The notes under the pieces are model-generated. The model saw only the letters and a list, made by a program, of their open reading frames with translations, had not been told where the DNA came from and searched no databases. The position numbers and the translations under genes were made by a program. DNA of 64,000 bases from DATLRC01 sp035534895 (GTDB taxonomy: Bacteria; Patescibacteriota; Saccharimonadia; Saccharimonadales; UBA4665), in assembly GCA_035534895.1 (NCBI GenBank), contig DATLRC010000021.1:124001-188000 (forward strand), read 5' to 3'. Below are positions 7,010-15,379 of this stretch, in pieces; the first letter of the stretch is position 1, and each line of letters opens with the position of its first letter.

Positions 7010-8086
7010 TTAAACCTTAATGAAGCGTTCTGTTTTCTCTTTGGCCTTCAACGGATTTATATAATTACTAATGTCCTTAAAATTGAAACTTATGTGTGCA
7101 GCATGCACTTTTGGCCCTTGAATATCCAAAACTTTTACTATTTCTAAACTATAGCCAGTATTGATGATTCCCGAGTACTGGCCTGCTTTAAGACTAAAGA
7201 GTGCTGCTGTAATTTGAGGGTCAATATTACTGTCAGACTGGCTTATTAGATTTGGGTATTCCCCGCCATTACTTTTTGTATTTTGGTCATCTGAGAGTTG
7301 ACTGGCTAATGTTGCAAAATCTTGACCACTTTTTAGTTCAGCTAGAGCTTGTTTAGCTCGTCCTTGAGTACTAGTATCGAGTTTGGCAACTACTTTTTGA
7401 GCTAAGAGTTGCTGACTTAATTCACGCTTAAAATCACTGACATTCCAACCCCAAAACTCATTTAGGACTGTTTGCAAGACCTTAGGATCACTACCTAGTC
7501 TATTTTGAGAACTGACTAGCGCAACCTCGTTATTCACTTCTTGCTGACTAACTGTAATGTGTTCATGGGATGCCAACTGCTTAATATAAGCGTCGTCAAT
7601 GACTTGATTTAAGGATCGTGTTTTAAAATTAGTGAGTTGAGCCTTGCCATCGGCGGTAGAAAAATCTACTTTTTGCTGAGTATGGTAATAATACATGTAG
7701 TGCCTTAGTTCAAACAGATAACTTTCGTAATTAACCCATGATGGGCCAGCTTTAGCAACAGGAAAAGGTACGACCTTAGTTACCCCATAAATAAATCCGT
7801 TCGTTAGCTGGAACTTATAAAGAGCCACGCCGCTATAAGCAAAGAAGATAGTCAGCACAATCAAAAACAGCCAACTCGAGATGCCCACTACCCTGTGTTT
7901 AGAGTGTTGTAGTGGATAAATAAACTTCCGGGCGCTGGCTAGTACCTCCTCACGGTGTTCAGCTACCGTCTCATTGGTGATGCGAGGCACACTTTGAAGA
8001 GCTTCACTGACCCGCTCCTCTGTTGCTTTGGGTTTAAACGATCGCCTGATGGTTAGTGGTAATTTAGTAACTCTAGGTTTCTTCAT
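7010..8086 (-). CDS. Membrane-anchored parvulin-type peptidyl-prolyl isomerase
   Basis: After a charged cytoplasmic N-terminus, one transmembrane helix (about residues 66-88) anchors the protein facing outward. The middle is SurA/PrsA-like and helical. The C-terminal rotamase domain (about 235-330) shows LKSGQDFATLASQLSDD, then NGGEYP, then AALFSLKAGQYSGIINTGYS. It probably folds secreted or pilus proteins outside the membrane. Its start overlaps the upstream PH-domain gene by 14 nt, so the two are coupled. Length (358 aa) is near the PrsA/SurA range. Confidence 0.85.
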   Translation of the reverse strand: MKKPRVTKLPLTIRRSFKPKATEERVSEALQSVPRITNETVAEHREEVLASARKFIYPLQHSKHRVVGISSWLFLIVLTIFFAYSGVALYKFQLTNGFIYGVTKVVPFPVAKAGPSWVNYESYLFELRHYMYYYHTQQKVDFSTADGKAQLTNFKTRSLNQVIDDAYIKQLASHEHITVSQQEVNNEVALVSSQNRLGSDPKVLQTVLNEFWGWNVSDFKRELSQQLLAQKVVAKLDTSTQGRAKQALAELKSGQDFATLASQLSDDQNTKSNGGEYPNLISQSDSNIDPQITAALFSLKAGQYSGIINTGYSLEIVKVLDIQGPKVHAAHISFNFKDISNYINPLKAKEKTERFIKV

Positions 8087-8678
8087 CTTGATGGTTTATT
8101 AGCTGGTGGTTTGCTACCTGGTAAGGATTAACTGTCACCCCTTCCTCACGCAAAATATTGAGAATCTTTTTCTGAATCTTTGAGGGATGATGCACCTCAT
8201 GTATCGTTAAATCACCGACATATGTCTGCATCTTAATTGTACCAAATCCCAAAAGAGTTTCTTGAAATCCGGCAATCTCATAATTGACTGACTGGATTTG
8301 TGGCAGACTAATATCGGCTACCGCTCGATGAAAAAGACCCTTTTGGGTAATCTGAATGAAACGTTGATCGGTCACTATAAATAAACTGAAATACCAACCA
8401 ATCCAGAACGGGAAAAATAAGATCAATGACAAAATTAGACTTAGTATCAAGCTCATTAAAAAATAGCCTGGGCTAGGATATTTAGTAGGGTCATTGCGAT
8501 ATAAAACGGTCAATGACAGTGTATAAAGTGGACCAATTAGAATTGCAACCGCCCATAGAATGATACCTTTACGCATAACAATCGGGTGTTTTCGGAAGAC
8601 AAATAAAACCTCCTCGTCCTCAAACTGATCGTCAAAATATTTGTGATGGGTTTTTGTGATGTCGCTTGGATCTGACAT
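8073..8678 (-). CDS. Bacterial PH-domain membrane protein (YdbS/bPH2-like)
   Basis: The protein has 201 aa, two hydrophobic segments (about residues 36-58 and 72-105) and a C-terminal PH-like domain. The pattern FIVTDQRFIQITQKGLFHR, then ISLPQIQSV, then LLGFGTIKMQTYVGD is the usual bPH2 signature. The start at 8678 is preferred over an ATG at 8684 because an extended -10 lies 7 nt before it. Function in this family is not established; membrane stress roles have been suggested for relatives. It is the first gene of a two-gene unit with the foldase. Confidence 0.82.
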   Translation of the reverse strand: MSDPSDITKTHHKYFDDQFEDEEVLFVFRKHPIVMRKGIILWAVAILIGPLYTLSLTVLYRNDPTKYPSPGYFLMSLILSLILSLILFFPFWIGWYFSLFIVTDQRFIQITQKGLFHRAVADISLPQIQSVNYEIAGFQETLLGFGTIKMQTYVGDLTIHEVHHPSKIQKKILNILREEGVTVNPYQVANHQLINHQDEET

Positions 8679-8685
8679 AAGCATA

Positions 8686-8694
8686 ATTGTATCA
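8686..8694 (-). promoter_or_regulatory. Extended -10 promoter of PH-domain/foldase unit
   Basis: The minus strand reads TGaTACAAT (8694-8686), an extended -10, and the ATG at 8678 follows after 7 nt. No good -35 hexamer is visible. The transcript is predicted to be leaderless. Confidence 0.6.
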
Positions 8695-8755
8695 GGAAAA
8701 AAGACATTTATGCTTCATCTTCAGTCTTTATTAATGCTTTCTTCCTATTGATAAT

Positions 8756-8830
8756 TGGTGCCCCCACCACGATTCGAACGTGGAGCTCCTCCTTAGGACG
8801 GAGTTATTTTATCCATTGAACTACAGGGGC
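8756..8830 (-). tRNA. tRNA-Arg (anticodon CCU)
   Basis: On the minus strand the molecule begins GCCCCTG and ends with a pairing TGGGGGC, discriminator A and an encoded CCA. The T arm is CCACG-TTCGAAT-CGTGG. The anticodon loop GTCCTAA, with U33, gives anticodon CCU for AGG codons. The anticodon stem has one A-G mismatch at its outer pair, and the acceptor has two G-U wobbles. It stands alone between the PH-domain gene and ndk. Confidence 0.93.
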
Positions 8831-8880
8831 ATATCCTATATCTATCACACTATGAGTCTCTTGAACAAATTAATGCTATT

Positions 8881-9399
8881 TTATATATCAGTATTAGTCG
8901 GTTTTACTTGCGTAAAACGTTCGTGTAAAACTTCATAGTCAAAGAGTTCGTTTTTTGTAAACCAGTGCTTAATCTCTTGATTGGCTTCAGCTATATTGCC
9001 AGAAGCATGTATCAAATTTGGAACACCTGCCGCGTGTTTGTTGGCATAATTAAAACTAACATGAGCATAATCACCACGGATTGTTCCTGGCTGCGCTGTT
9101 TTGGGTTCGGTTGTACCAACCATTTTGCGAACTACGTCAACAGCTTCTACGCCCTCTAGAACTAATGCTATGACTGGTCCAGCTTGCATGATTGCCAAAT
9201 TGGTATCAAAAACCTCCTGCCCTCTTCTAGAAATCATTTTACTGATTGTTTCATAGTGGTGATAATAATGATCATAATCCGGTCCAAGCATTTTTGCGGC
9301 AATGATCTTTAAGCCAACCCTTTCAATGCGAGTTAAAATTTCTCCAGCAATACCTCTTTGCAAGGTATCTGGTTTCAAAATAATAAGCGTTCTCTCCAT
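8881..9399 (-). CDS. ndk: Nucleoside diphosphate kinase
   Basis: Ndk transfers phosphate between nucleoside tri- and diphosphates through a phosphohistidine. MERTLIILKPDTLQRG is the family N-terminus with the nucleotide-binding Lys. The catalytic His is in VPNLIHASG (about residue 131), where most relatives have N-x-I-H-G-S-D. At 172 aa it is longer than the usual 140-150, with extra residues around SRRGQEVFD and at the C-terminus, as in some archaeal-type enzymes. A -10 (TACAAT) and an AAGGA Shine-Dalgarno lie upstream, so this gene has a normal leader. Confidence 0.95.
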   Translation of the reverse strand: MERTLIILKPDTLQRGIAGEILTRIERVGLKIIAAKMLGPDYDHYYHHYETISKMISRRGQEVFDTNLAIMQAGPVIALVLEGVEAVDVVRKMVGTTEPKTAQPGTIRGDYAHVSFNYANKHAAGVPNLIHASGNIAEANQEIKHWFTKNELFDYEVLHERFTQVKPTNTDI

Positions 9400-9574
9400 G
9401 ATGATCCTTATTTACTCCAACTATTGTAACAGAGATAGCCCCCTTGAGCTAGGAAATTTACACTCGTCATATGTATCTTGTTGATAAGATTATGGCTACT
9501 AGCTTCCAAGAGACATATAAAAGCTATGGTACTTACGTTTAGTAGCTTGGGCTAATAGCCATTGGTGTGTCGCA

Positions 9575-9586
9575 CAATGCTATAAT
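9575..9586 (+). promoter_or_regulatory. Extended -10 promoter of the recombinase gene
   Basis: TGcTATAAT ends at 9586 and the ATG at 9593 follows after 6 nt, predicting a leaderless mRNA. A matching -35 is not visible. Confidence 0.65.
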
Positions 9587-9592
9587 CTGCTT

Positions 9593-10522
9593 ATGCAATT
9601 TAATAAAGCAAAGACTGATTTTTTAGAATACTTGGAAATTGAACAAAATCGTTCACAAAAGACAATTCAAAATTACGACCACTATCTGACGCGTCTTGAA
9701 GACTTTGCCGGCGAAATTAAAGTTAGTGATATTAACGCTGAGCTTATTCGAAAGTGGCGCTTATGGCTTAACCGATTAGGTACAAATGTTAGTGATGAAC
9801 TTGGTAAAGCCACCCAGAACTATCATCTAATAGCCTTGCGCAGTTTTCTTAAGTTTTGCGCCAAGCGCGATATCCCCGTTCTGTCGGCCGAAAAGATTGA
9901 ATTAGCAAGAGCACAACGTAAGCAAGTCACATTTTTAGATCCAGAAGAACTAGCCCGTTTATTTGCTCAAGCTAGAATTGACAGCTTACCGGGCTTACGC
10001 GACCGGGCTATATTAGAACTTTTATTTAGTACAGGTCTACGAGTTAGTGAATTGACAGGCCTAGATAGAGATCAAATTAATCTCAAGCGCAGAGAGTTTA
10101 TGGTCCGCGGTAAAGGCCAAAAAGATAGACCAGTTTTTATAAGTCCAGAAGCAGCTAAATGGCTGAGCCACTACCTAGATAAGCGCCAAGATACATCAAA
10201 GCCATTATTTATCCGCTACAGCGGGACAAAAAAGGTTGATTTAAGCGGAAACTTTCATCGCTTAACCCCCAGAAGCGTCCAAAGACTGGTCAGTCGTTAT
10301 GCCCTGCTTGCCGGTATTACTAAACATGTTACCCCGCACGTGATGCGTCATTCATTTGCAACAGATTTACTCATGAATGGCAGTGATCTAAGAAGTGTGC
10401 AAGCTATGCTTGGTCATAGTAATGTCGCTACCACCCAAATTTATACCCATGTAACTGATCCACATTTACAAGCAGTTCATGAAAAGTTTCATCGAGATAT
10501 AGAAACAGTTGACGAAGAATAA
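9593..10522 (+). CDS. xerC: Tyrosine recombinase, XerC/XerD-like
   Basis: This 309-aa site-specific recombinase has an N-terminal SAM-like core-binding domain (about residues 1-90, with NRSQKTIQNYDHYLTRL) and a catalytic domain. Catalytic residues are visible: Arg in TGLRVSELTG, His and Arg in HVMRHSFATDLL, His in LGHSNVATTQIY and the nucleophile Tyr in that motif. It probably resolves chromosome dimers with FtsK, encoded 25 kb away. Only one Xer is seen in this window, so it may act alone. It converges with the pilus locus. Confidence 0.92.
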   Translation: MQFNKAKTDFLEYLEIEQNRSQKTIQNYDHYLTRLEDFAGEIKVSDINAELIRKWRLWLNRLGTNVSDELGKATQNYHLIALRSFLKFCAKRDIPVLSAEKIELARAQRKQVTFLDPEELARLFAQARIDSLPGLRDRAILELLFSTGLRVSELTGLDRDQINLKRREFMVRGKGQKDRPVFISPEAAKWLSHYLDKRQDTSKPLFIRYSGTKKVDLSGNFHRLTPRSVQRLVSRYALLAGITKHVTPHVMRHSFATDLLMNGSDLRSVQAMLGHSNVATTQIYTHVTDPHLQAVHEKFHRDIETVDEE

Positions 10523-10547
10523 GGGCGTTATATGACTACTAACTCAT

Positions 10548-11654
10548 TCAAGGGCAGCCAGTTGAGCTATTTGTACCGGTAGGCTCGACATTGAGAAGCT
10601 TGCATATTCCAGTCGCTCCCTCTAGATCAAACTGGGGATAGAAATAATGATTGCCACTAGGGAGTCTTGCTTGTAAACGACGTAATACACCTTGTGATTT
10701 CCCTGTTGAGTCTGCCAAAGCTTGAACTCCGCCTAGGCGCAATTGCTGATTGCCACTAATATCCTTGGCAGTCACGGTAACAGTTGAAGTTTCATAGATA
10801 GAGTCGATACGTACCAGGTACTGAGTCTGACCCAAACTAGTAATAGTTACCCCGCAATAACGCGGTGTGTTAGCCGCATTACACTGTCCATCTAAAATCA
10901 CTCCGGCATTATTGCCGGTATTGCCACTATAACTGTAGGTTTGGATATTGTTTGCTGAGCCATTACGAGGATAAAGAAAAGCTGTGTAGGCATTGGCTAT
11001 TAGGCTAGACCGGTCCAAGGAACCCAAAGGTACCAACTCGACACGCAGTACACCGGTAATAATTCCGTTACCAGTCTTCCAAGAGGAGGTTGTAGGAAAC
11101 TGGGCACTGCCGTTGTTATACCAGCTGCTTGGAGCAAAATTCTGTAGGCGGTTTTCATCCTGCCAACTAAAAGTCATACTACCGATAGCTTTTTGAGCCG
11201 TCTCGTTCGGATCTGTCGGATCTATACCGGTTACGACAAATACTTTGGCGTTGTCATCCTGGTCTCCTATTGAGCTAAACTCTAGGCTCAGTGGCGCAGG
11301 ATCTATTAATAAGCAGGGATAGCTGGCAATGTCACGAGAGGTGGTATCAACAATGTTATTTGTCAGATAAGCAGCTCCTCCAGTACTGCCAGCCGGCAAG
11401 GGAGGACATGTGTTCTTAGGAGTTATATAGCCCTCAGCTAAAGCCTTAGAAGCATCATTAATACCAGATTCGGCAGCATAATAAGCAGCGTTACTAAGTT
11501 GTCTGTTTAATGCGCTCTGTTGTTCATGGCGCATTAGTTCAGCAAAACCAACAGTAATCAGGCTTAGGATGGTAACTAGAACAATAGCGATAATAATACT
11601 GGCAAAGCCTTTCTGATTGTCATTAATTTTGAGCATTTTGTGCTGCATAGCCAT
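10548..11654 (-). CDS. PilX-like minor pilus protein
   Basis: The N-terminus has a short cytoplasmic stretch, then KGFASIIIAIVLVTILSLI and a further hydrophobic run, followed by HEQQSALNRQLSNAAYYAAESGINDA. This is the PilX/type IV pilin accessory N-terminal pattern, in which Gly-Phe marks the prepilin peptidase site but Glu5 is replaced. The remaining 300 residues are a Ser/Thr/Asn-rich outer domain with a few Cys. It lies last in a run of four pilin-like genes, 3 nt after the previous one, and probably primes pilus assembly or adhesion. Confidence 0.75.
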   Translation of the reverse strand: MAMQHKMLKINDNQKGFASIIIAIVLVTILSLITVGFAELMRHEQQSALNRQLSNAAYYAAESGINDASKALAEGYITPKNTCPPLPAGSTGGAAYLTNNIVDTTSRDIASYPCLLIDPAPLSLEFSSIGDQDDNAKVFVVTGIDPTDPNETAQKAIGSMTFSWQDENRLQNFAPSSWYNNGSAQFPTTSSWKTGNGIITGVLRVELVPLGSLDRSSLIANAYTAFLYPRNGSANNIQTYSYSGNTGNNAGVILDGQCNAANTPRYCGVTITSLGQTQYLVRIDSIYETSTVTVTAKDISGNQQLRLGGVQALADSTGKSQGVLRRLQARLPSGNHYFYPQFDLEGATGICKLLNVEPTGTNSSTGCP

Positions 11655-11657
11655 ATT

Positions 11658-12422
11658 TTACTCCAACCGCCGAGTAATTATAGTGCTGAGTTCACTATCG
11701 GCACAAAACTCTGCGCCAGCACCACCCCGACAACTAGTAAATCCCGCACAGCTACTACTACCTGTGCCTACGCTACAGCCAACACCATTGGTGACTGAGA
11801 CGTTAAGTAGGTCGTCGTCACCGTATGCTACCCAAGAATCAATGCCATAAACTGAATTAATGGTATCTAGTGGCTGAACATATAGTCGGGTTAAGCGCAT
11901 ATGGAGAGGCACCAATTCACTGCCGCTGCCCAGTAAGGAAGGAAGGGCAGCCCCAACGGCCACAGGAGTTGACTGAGTAATATCAAGCGGCAAACAAGAA
12001 CTGTTACTGGTCATAGTGTCTTTCCAAAGGACATGGTAAGTTTGCGTTGTTGTTGGAGCGTCAGACAACTCACTGTTTAAAATATAGCTGTAGCGCATAG
12101 TATTAATGCAGTAGGCATAGATAGTAAAGTTTGTACCGTGGGCGTTGACTGTCGTTGAACTGGCTGCACAAGTAAGCGTTGACTGTTGACAAGAAAAAGG
12201 TGGTTGGCCACTAAATTGCAGAGTAGCACCTATATCAGCGATAATGTTACGAGAAGTGTTCTGGGCATAGGCGGCATTAACACCTTTGGAGTAAAGCTTA
12301 CCGATTTGAATCAGAATAACCGTACTCATGATTAGAATTATAGACAAGACACTCAGGGCTATCATCAACTCCACTATTGTGAATCCCCGCTGCTTTGAAT
12401 GATAAGAGTTTATTTTGCTCAT
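11658..12422 (-). CDS. Type IV prepilin-like protein (minor pilin)
   Basis: A class III signal sequence is present: KQRGFTIVELMIALSVLS (residues 10-27), with cleavage before Phe and Glu at +5. After the hydrophobic helix comes a globular domain with several Cys that may form disulfides. At 254 aa it is larger than the major pilin, fitting a PilW-like minor pilin. It overlaps the upstream gene by 4 nt. Confidence 0.8.
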   Translation of the reverse strand: MSKINSYHSKQRGFTIVELMIALSVLSIILIMSTVILIQIGKLYSKGVNAAYAQNTSRNIIADIGATLQFSGQPPFSCQQSTLTCAASSTTVNAHGTNFTIYAYCINTMRYSYILNSELSDAPTTTQTYHVLWKDTMTSNSSCLPLDITQSTPVAVGAALPSLLGSGSELVPLHMRLTRLYVQPLDTINSVYGIDSWVAYGDDDLLNVSVTNGVGCSVGTGSSSCAGFTSCRGGAGAEFCADSELSTIITRRLE

Positions 12423-12919
12423 GATCCTGGGTGTAATTTATAGGTTAACTCTTCTTGTTGGATATTTGTTCCCCCAAGACCGGTCCATCGTATGTAAAGC
12501 GTGAAGACATCCTGAGAACCACTAGGCGGATTTGGATAATATTGAATGCTCTCATGATAAAGTCCCTGCACACAAGCTGGTGGATATTCAGTTAAAGAAT
12601 CATTGTCAGCCACTGCTGGAACTGCGAAAAGTGCGGTCACTGGATAGGTTGGTGTTGGTGGGTTAGCACTAATCATGCAGAAACTGCCTCCTGATAGAAA
12701 AACATTGGTGGCTGAATTGCTAGAAGCCTGCCGAAGTAATTCTACTTGCGCATCTATTAGTTGTAGGGCTTCGGAATGTTCCTCAGCACTCCGTGAAGCA
12801 AGCAGCCCTTTATTTGCAGTAGCATAAGATATGCCAAAAGATAAGCCAAGTATAGCAAGCACAATTAGCACCTCGATGATGGTATCGCCTGTTTGGCGTG
12901 ATAACTTGGATATTAGCAT
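12419..12919 (-). CDS. Type IV prepilin-like protein (PilV-like minor pilin)
   Basis: The N-terminus QTGDTIIEVLIVLAILGLSF fits a prepilin helix, with Gly before the cleavage site and Glu at +5; the +1 residue is Asp instead of Phe. SAEEHSEALQLIDAQVELLRQ continues the helix. The 166-aa size and position among minor pilins suggest a PilV-like role. It overlaps the genes on both sides by 4 and 7 nt. Confidence 0.75.
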   Translation of the reverse strand: MLISKLSRQTGDTIIEVLIVLAILGLSFGISYATANKGLLASRSAEEHSEALQLIDAQVELLRQASSNSATNVFLSGGSFCMISANPPTPTYPVTALFAVPAVADNDSLTEYPPACVQGLYHESIQYYPNPPSGSQDVFTLYIRWTGLGGTNIQQEELTYKLHPGS

Positions 12920-13785
12920 CGACTATCTACTCCCCCGCCTGCTTCGAGTCGCGTTGTTAATTGCTGACCGTTAGTACTACCAATTGTCAGACTGGCTCTC
13001 TGGTTTTGGCCTCCAGCAAAACAAATAACAAATTGAGAATTACTGACAACATCAGTATCTGTAATATTGGTTATGTCGTTGACTGTTTGGGTCCCCGAAT
13101 TATTAAGAGAAGATCCGGGCACACAAGCGACCATAACTGACTGTGCCCCGGACTGAAGATCAGTACCAGCATATTGACCAAAGCTACCAAAAAAGGCTAT
13201 GCTGCCGAGGTTTTGAGATGGTGAGCAGTTGATATTATTGCCATCATAGAACGTTTTTGTCACACTTAGACCCCATTCTAAAGTCTTATTTTCGGTAAGA
13301 CTAATCGGTGATTTTGGGGCAGCAATTGCCGTTGGCGCTGCCTGCTGCAAATTTGTCGATACAATATTGCTGCCGTCCATGTATTGGCGACCAGCAACAC
13401 TGAAAATATTATAGCCGACACCTCCCGACCCTTGAGGCGAAAATTGAATAACCTTACCTAAAAATATACAGCCTCCCTGCCCGAAGCTCGAGTGCCCCCC
13501 GTTTTGACCCTGTTCGGTGGCTATATTAGTGAAGGTTGGAGGCCCACTGGCACCAGCACTGCATGAAAAATTACTGTTTGAGGGATAAAAACCGTTGGAT
13601 ACATCATTGATAACGGTTTGTACTTGTTGATTTATGTCGTTGGTTCCTTGCTTAAATTCGGATTTTGCTTGTTTGCCACTCACAAAAGCAATTGCCAGGA
13701 TAAACATGAAGCCCGATATAGCCAAGAAAATCATCACTTCAATAATTGTATAGCCATGCGACTTTTTGTCTTCGCCACCTGTCAT
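12913..13785 (-). CDS. Type IV prepilin-like protein
   Basis: The class III signal SHGYTIIEVMIFLAISGFMF (Tyr at +1, Glu at +5) is followed by a 240-aa Ser/Gly/Asn-rich domain with several Cys. The start at 13785 is chosen over the GTG at 13830 because an AAGG Shine-Dalgarno lies 5 nt before it and an extended -10 sits a further few bases upstream. It is the first gene of a four-gene minor-pilin unit. Confidence 0.78.
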   Translation of the reverse strand: MTGGEDKKSHGYTIIEVMIFLAISGFMFILAIAFVSGKQAKSEFKQGTNDINQQVQTVINDVSNGFYPSNSNFSCSAGASGPPTFTNIATEQGQNGGHSSFGQGGCIFLGKVIQFSPQGSGGVGYNIFSVAGRQYMDGSNIVSTNLQQAAPTAIAAPKSPISLTENKTLEWGLSVTKTFYDGNNINCSPSQNLGSIAFFGSFGQYAGTDLQSGAQSVMVACVPGSSLNNSGTQTVNDITNITDTDVVSNSQFVICFAGGQNQRASLTIGSTNGQQLTTRLEAGGGVDSRC

Positions 13786-13795
13786 AATAGCCTTA

Positions 13796-13804
13796 AGTAT
13801 AGCA
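13796..13804 (-). promoter_or_regulatory. Extended -10 promoter of minor-pilin unit
   Basis: The minus strand reads TGcTATACT (13804-13796), 10 nt before the ATG at 13785, with AAGG between. The minor pilins can therefore be transcribed separately from pilD. Confidence 0.55.
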
Positions 13805-13908
13805 TAAGAGGTACGGTAAATCGCGGGCACCTACATTGTTTGACGATTACAAACCTGGCCGAATAAACCATTGTTTTCATATCAAATATCCCTGGGGGCG
13901 GATATTGC

Positions 13909-14763
13909 TCAGGTAGTGAATGGAAGAAATAGCCTTTGATACCAAAGCAAGATAGCTGTTCCGAAAAACTGAACAATAATCAACCCAGCTATAAGCAAAG
14001 GTCCGAAAGGAATTCGGCTTGATTGCTTTAGACGTTTTGTGAGCAATAAGGGCAACGATAACAAGCTACCCAGTAAAGATGCCAGAAAGATAAACAAGAA
14101 GCTGCGAACTGGAGTCCCGGCTATAAGTCCAAGCAAAAAACCAAGCTTAACGTCCCCACCACCTATCCATTTGCCGCCACTAACCTGAAAGAGCCCATAG
14201 AATAGGCCCCCGCCTACCAAAACGGCCAAACTAATATTAAGTGCGGCAATACCTGGCCTAACGGCTGTTACTACCTCACTTAATCCAAAGAGACATGCTA
14301 TAGCTATCAATGGATAAACCAGACGATTCGGCAAGAGCATCCAGCGCAAATCATAGATTACTAGTGCCATAAAACCAACCAAGAGAATCAACCATAAAAT
14401 CAACAAGATTATTTGTAGGCCCACAATATTAACCGGCCATAATAGAAAAGAGGCAACAAACATTAGTCCCAGCAGTATTTCAACGATTGGATACTGAATA
14501 CTAATCGAGTTATTACAGTACCGGCACTTTCCCTTTAGAAACAGCCAACTAACTACTGGCAGAAGGTCTTTGGCCGCCAGTTGATGCTTGCAATTTGGGC
14601 ACATAGATCGACCATGACTAATTGATAAGCGAGCCGTGTATTGGTTAGATGTCTTCTTATTGCTAACTTTGGACTGCTCATGTAAACGCCAAACCAAAGC
14701 ATTGACGAAACTGCCTAGGGCAAGCCCAAGTACAAACATAACAACAATAACCATTACCACCAT
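13909..14763 (-). CDS. pilD: Prepilin peptidase (PilD)
   Basis: PilD cuts prepilin signal sequences at the cytoplasmic membrane face. The 284-aa protein is strongly hydrophobic with seven or eight membrane segments. A cytoplasmic zinc loop with two CxxC pairs (MCPNCKHQ and KCRYCNNS) is intact, followed by YPIVE. The aspartyl-protease motifs are an Asp in LVIYDLRWMLLPNRL and GGGDVKLG near residue 205. It probably processes all five prepilins of this locus. Confidence 0.93.
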   Translation of the reverse strand: MVVMVIVVMFVLGLALGSFVNALVWRLHEQSKVSNKKTSNQYTARLSISHGRSMCPNCKHQLAAKDLLPVVSWLFLKGKCRYCNNSISIQYPIVEILLGLMFVASFLLWPVNIVGLQIILLILWLILLVGFMALVIYDLRWMLLPNRLVYPLIAIACLFGLSEVVTAVRPGIAALNISLAVLVGGGLFYGLFQVSGGKWIGGGDVKLGFLLGLIAGTPVRSFLFIFLASLLGSLLSLPLLLTKRLKQSSRIPFGPLLIAGLIIVQFFGTAILLWYQRLFLPFTT

Positions 14764-14828
14764 GATACCATTTCGAGACTAGAACTTAGCGTAATCTGAG
14801 AATCTTAAAGCTTAATGACGACTCGCGT

Positions 14829-15290
14829 CTAAGATTCGATGCTTTGTTGTTGCTGACCAGAACCAGTTTCCGTCGAGTAGAAAACACAAGTGGCACGGGG
14901 CGAAACATTGCCATTACATGTGTGGCCAAGAAATACGTCTATTGTGCTTAGTGCCGGAGCAGTGGTTGCAGGGGCAGGAACACTAGTAACCACCTGAACC
15001 GCGGTGGTAGGACTAACTTTTGCAGAATCTGTGGCAGCTCCTGCGGATAGAGTCACTGTTCCCGTACCGCTTATGTTAGTAGGAAGAGATCCGTTATTAT
15101 TAGATTCAAAGGTCGATATTGCACCAGAGATAGTGCCAGCATCGTTCTTAATTTGTGTGTTGCGTGATTGACGTTGCAACGCCGGTACAGCCAGAAATAC
15201 AATTAATAGGATTAACCCAGCTATGGCCAGCACAATCATCACTTCGATGATAGTGAAGCCCTTATTCTGTTTCTTAATTTTATTAAGCAC
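14829..15290 (-). CDS. pilA: Major type IV pilin candidate
   Basis: This 153-aa protein has the clearest pilin signal in the locus: NKGFTIIEVMIVLAIAGLIL, with cleavage before Phe and Glu at +5. The globular domain is Thr/Ser/Ala-rich, with two Cys near the C-terminus that could form the D-region disulfide. A GTG start at 15290 is supported by an AAAGGGGG Shine-Dalgarno 7-8 nt upstream. It has its own promoter between pilC and pilA, fitting a highly expressed subunit. Confidence 0.86.
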   Translation of the reverse strand: MLNKIKKQNKGFTIIEVMIVLAIAGLILLIVFLAVPALQRQSRNTQIKNDAGTISGAISTFESNNNGSLPTNISGTGTVTLSAGAATDSAKVSPTTAVQVVTSVPAPATTAPALSTIDVFLGHTCNGNVSPRATCVFYSTETGSGQQQQSIES

Positions 15291-15335
15291 GACAAATGCC
15301 CCCTTTGTAATTTAGTTTAAATGCTTATGTTTAGG

Positions 15336-15364
15336 ATATTACATGTTGTATGCTTGAAAAGCAA
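15336..15364 (-). promoter_or_regulatory. Promoter of pilA
   Basis: On the minus strand, TTGCTT (15364-15359), a 17-nt spacer and TAATAT (15341-15336) precede a leader of about 40 nt. A palindrome TGCTT-TTC-AAGCA overlaps the -35, a possible regulator site. Confidence 0.55.
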
Positions 15365-15379
15365 TGATTTTATCCACTG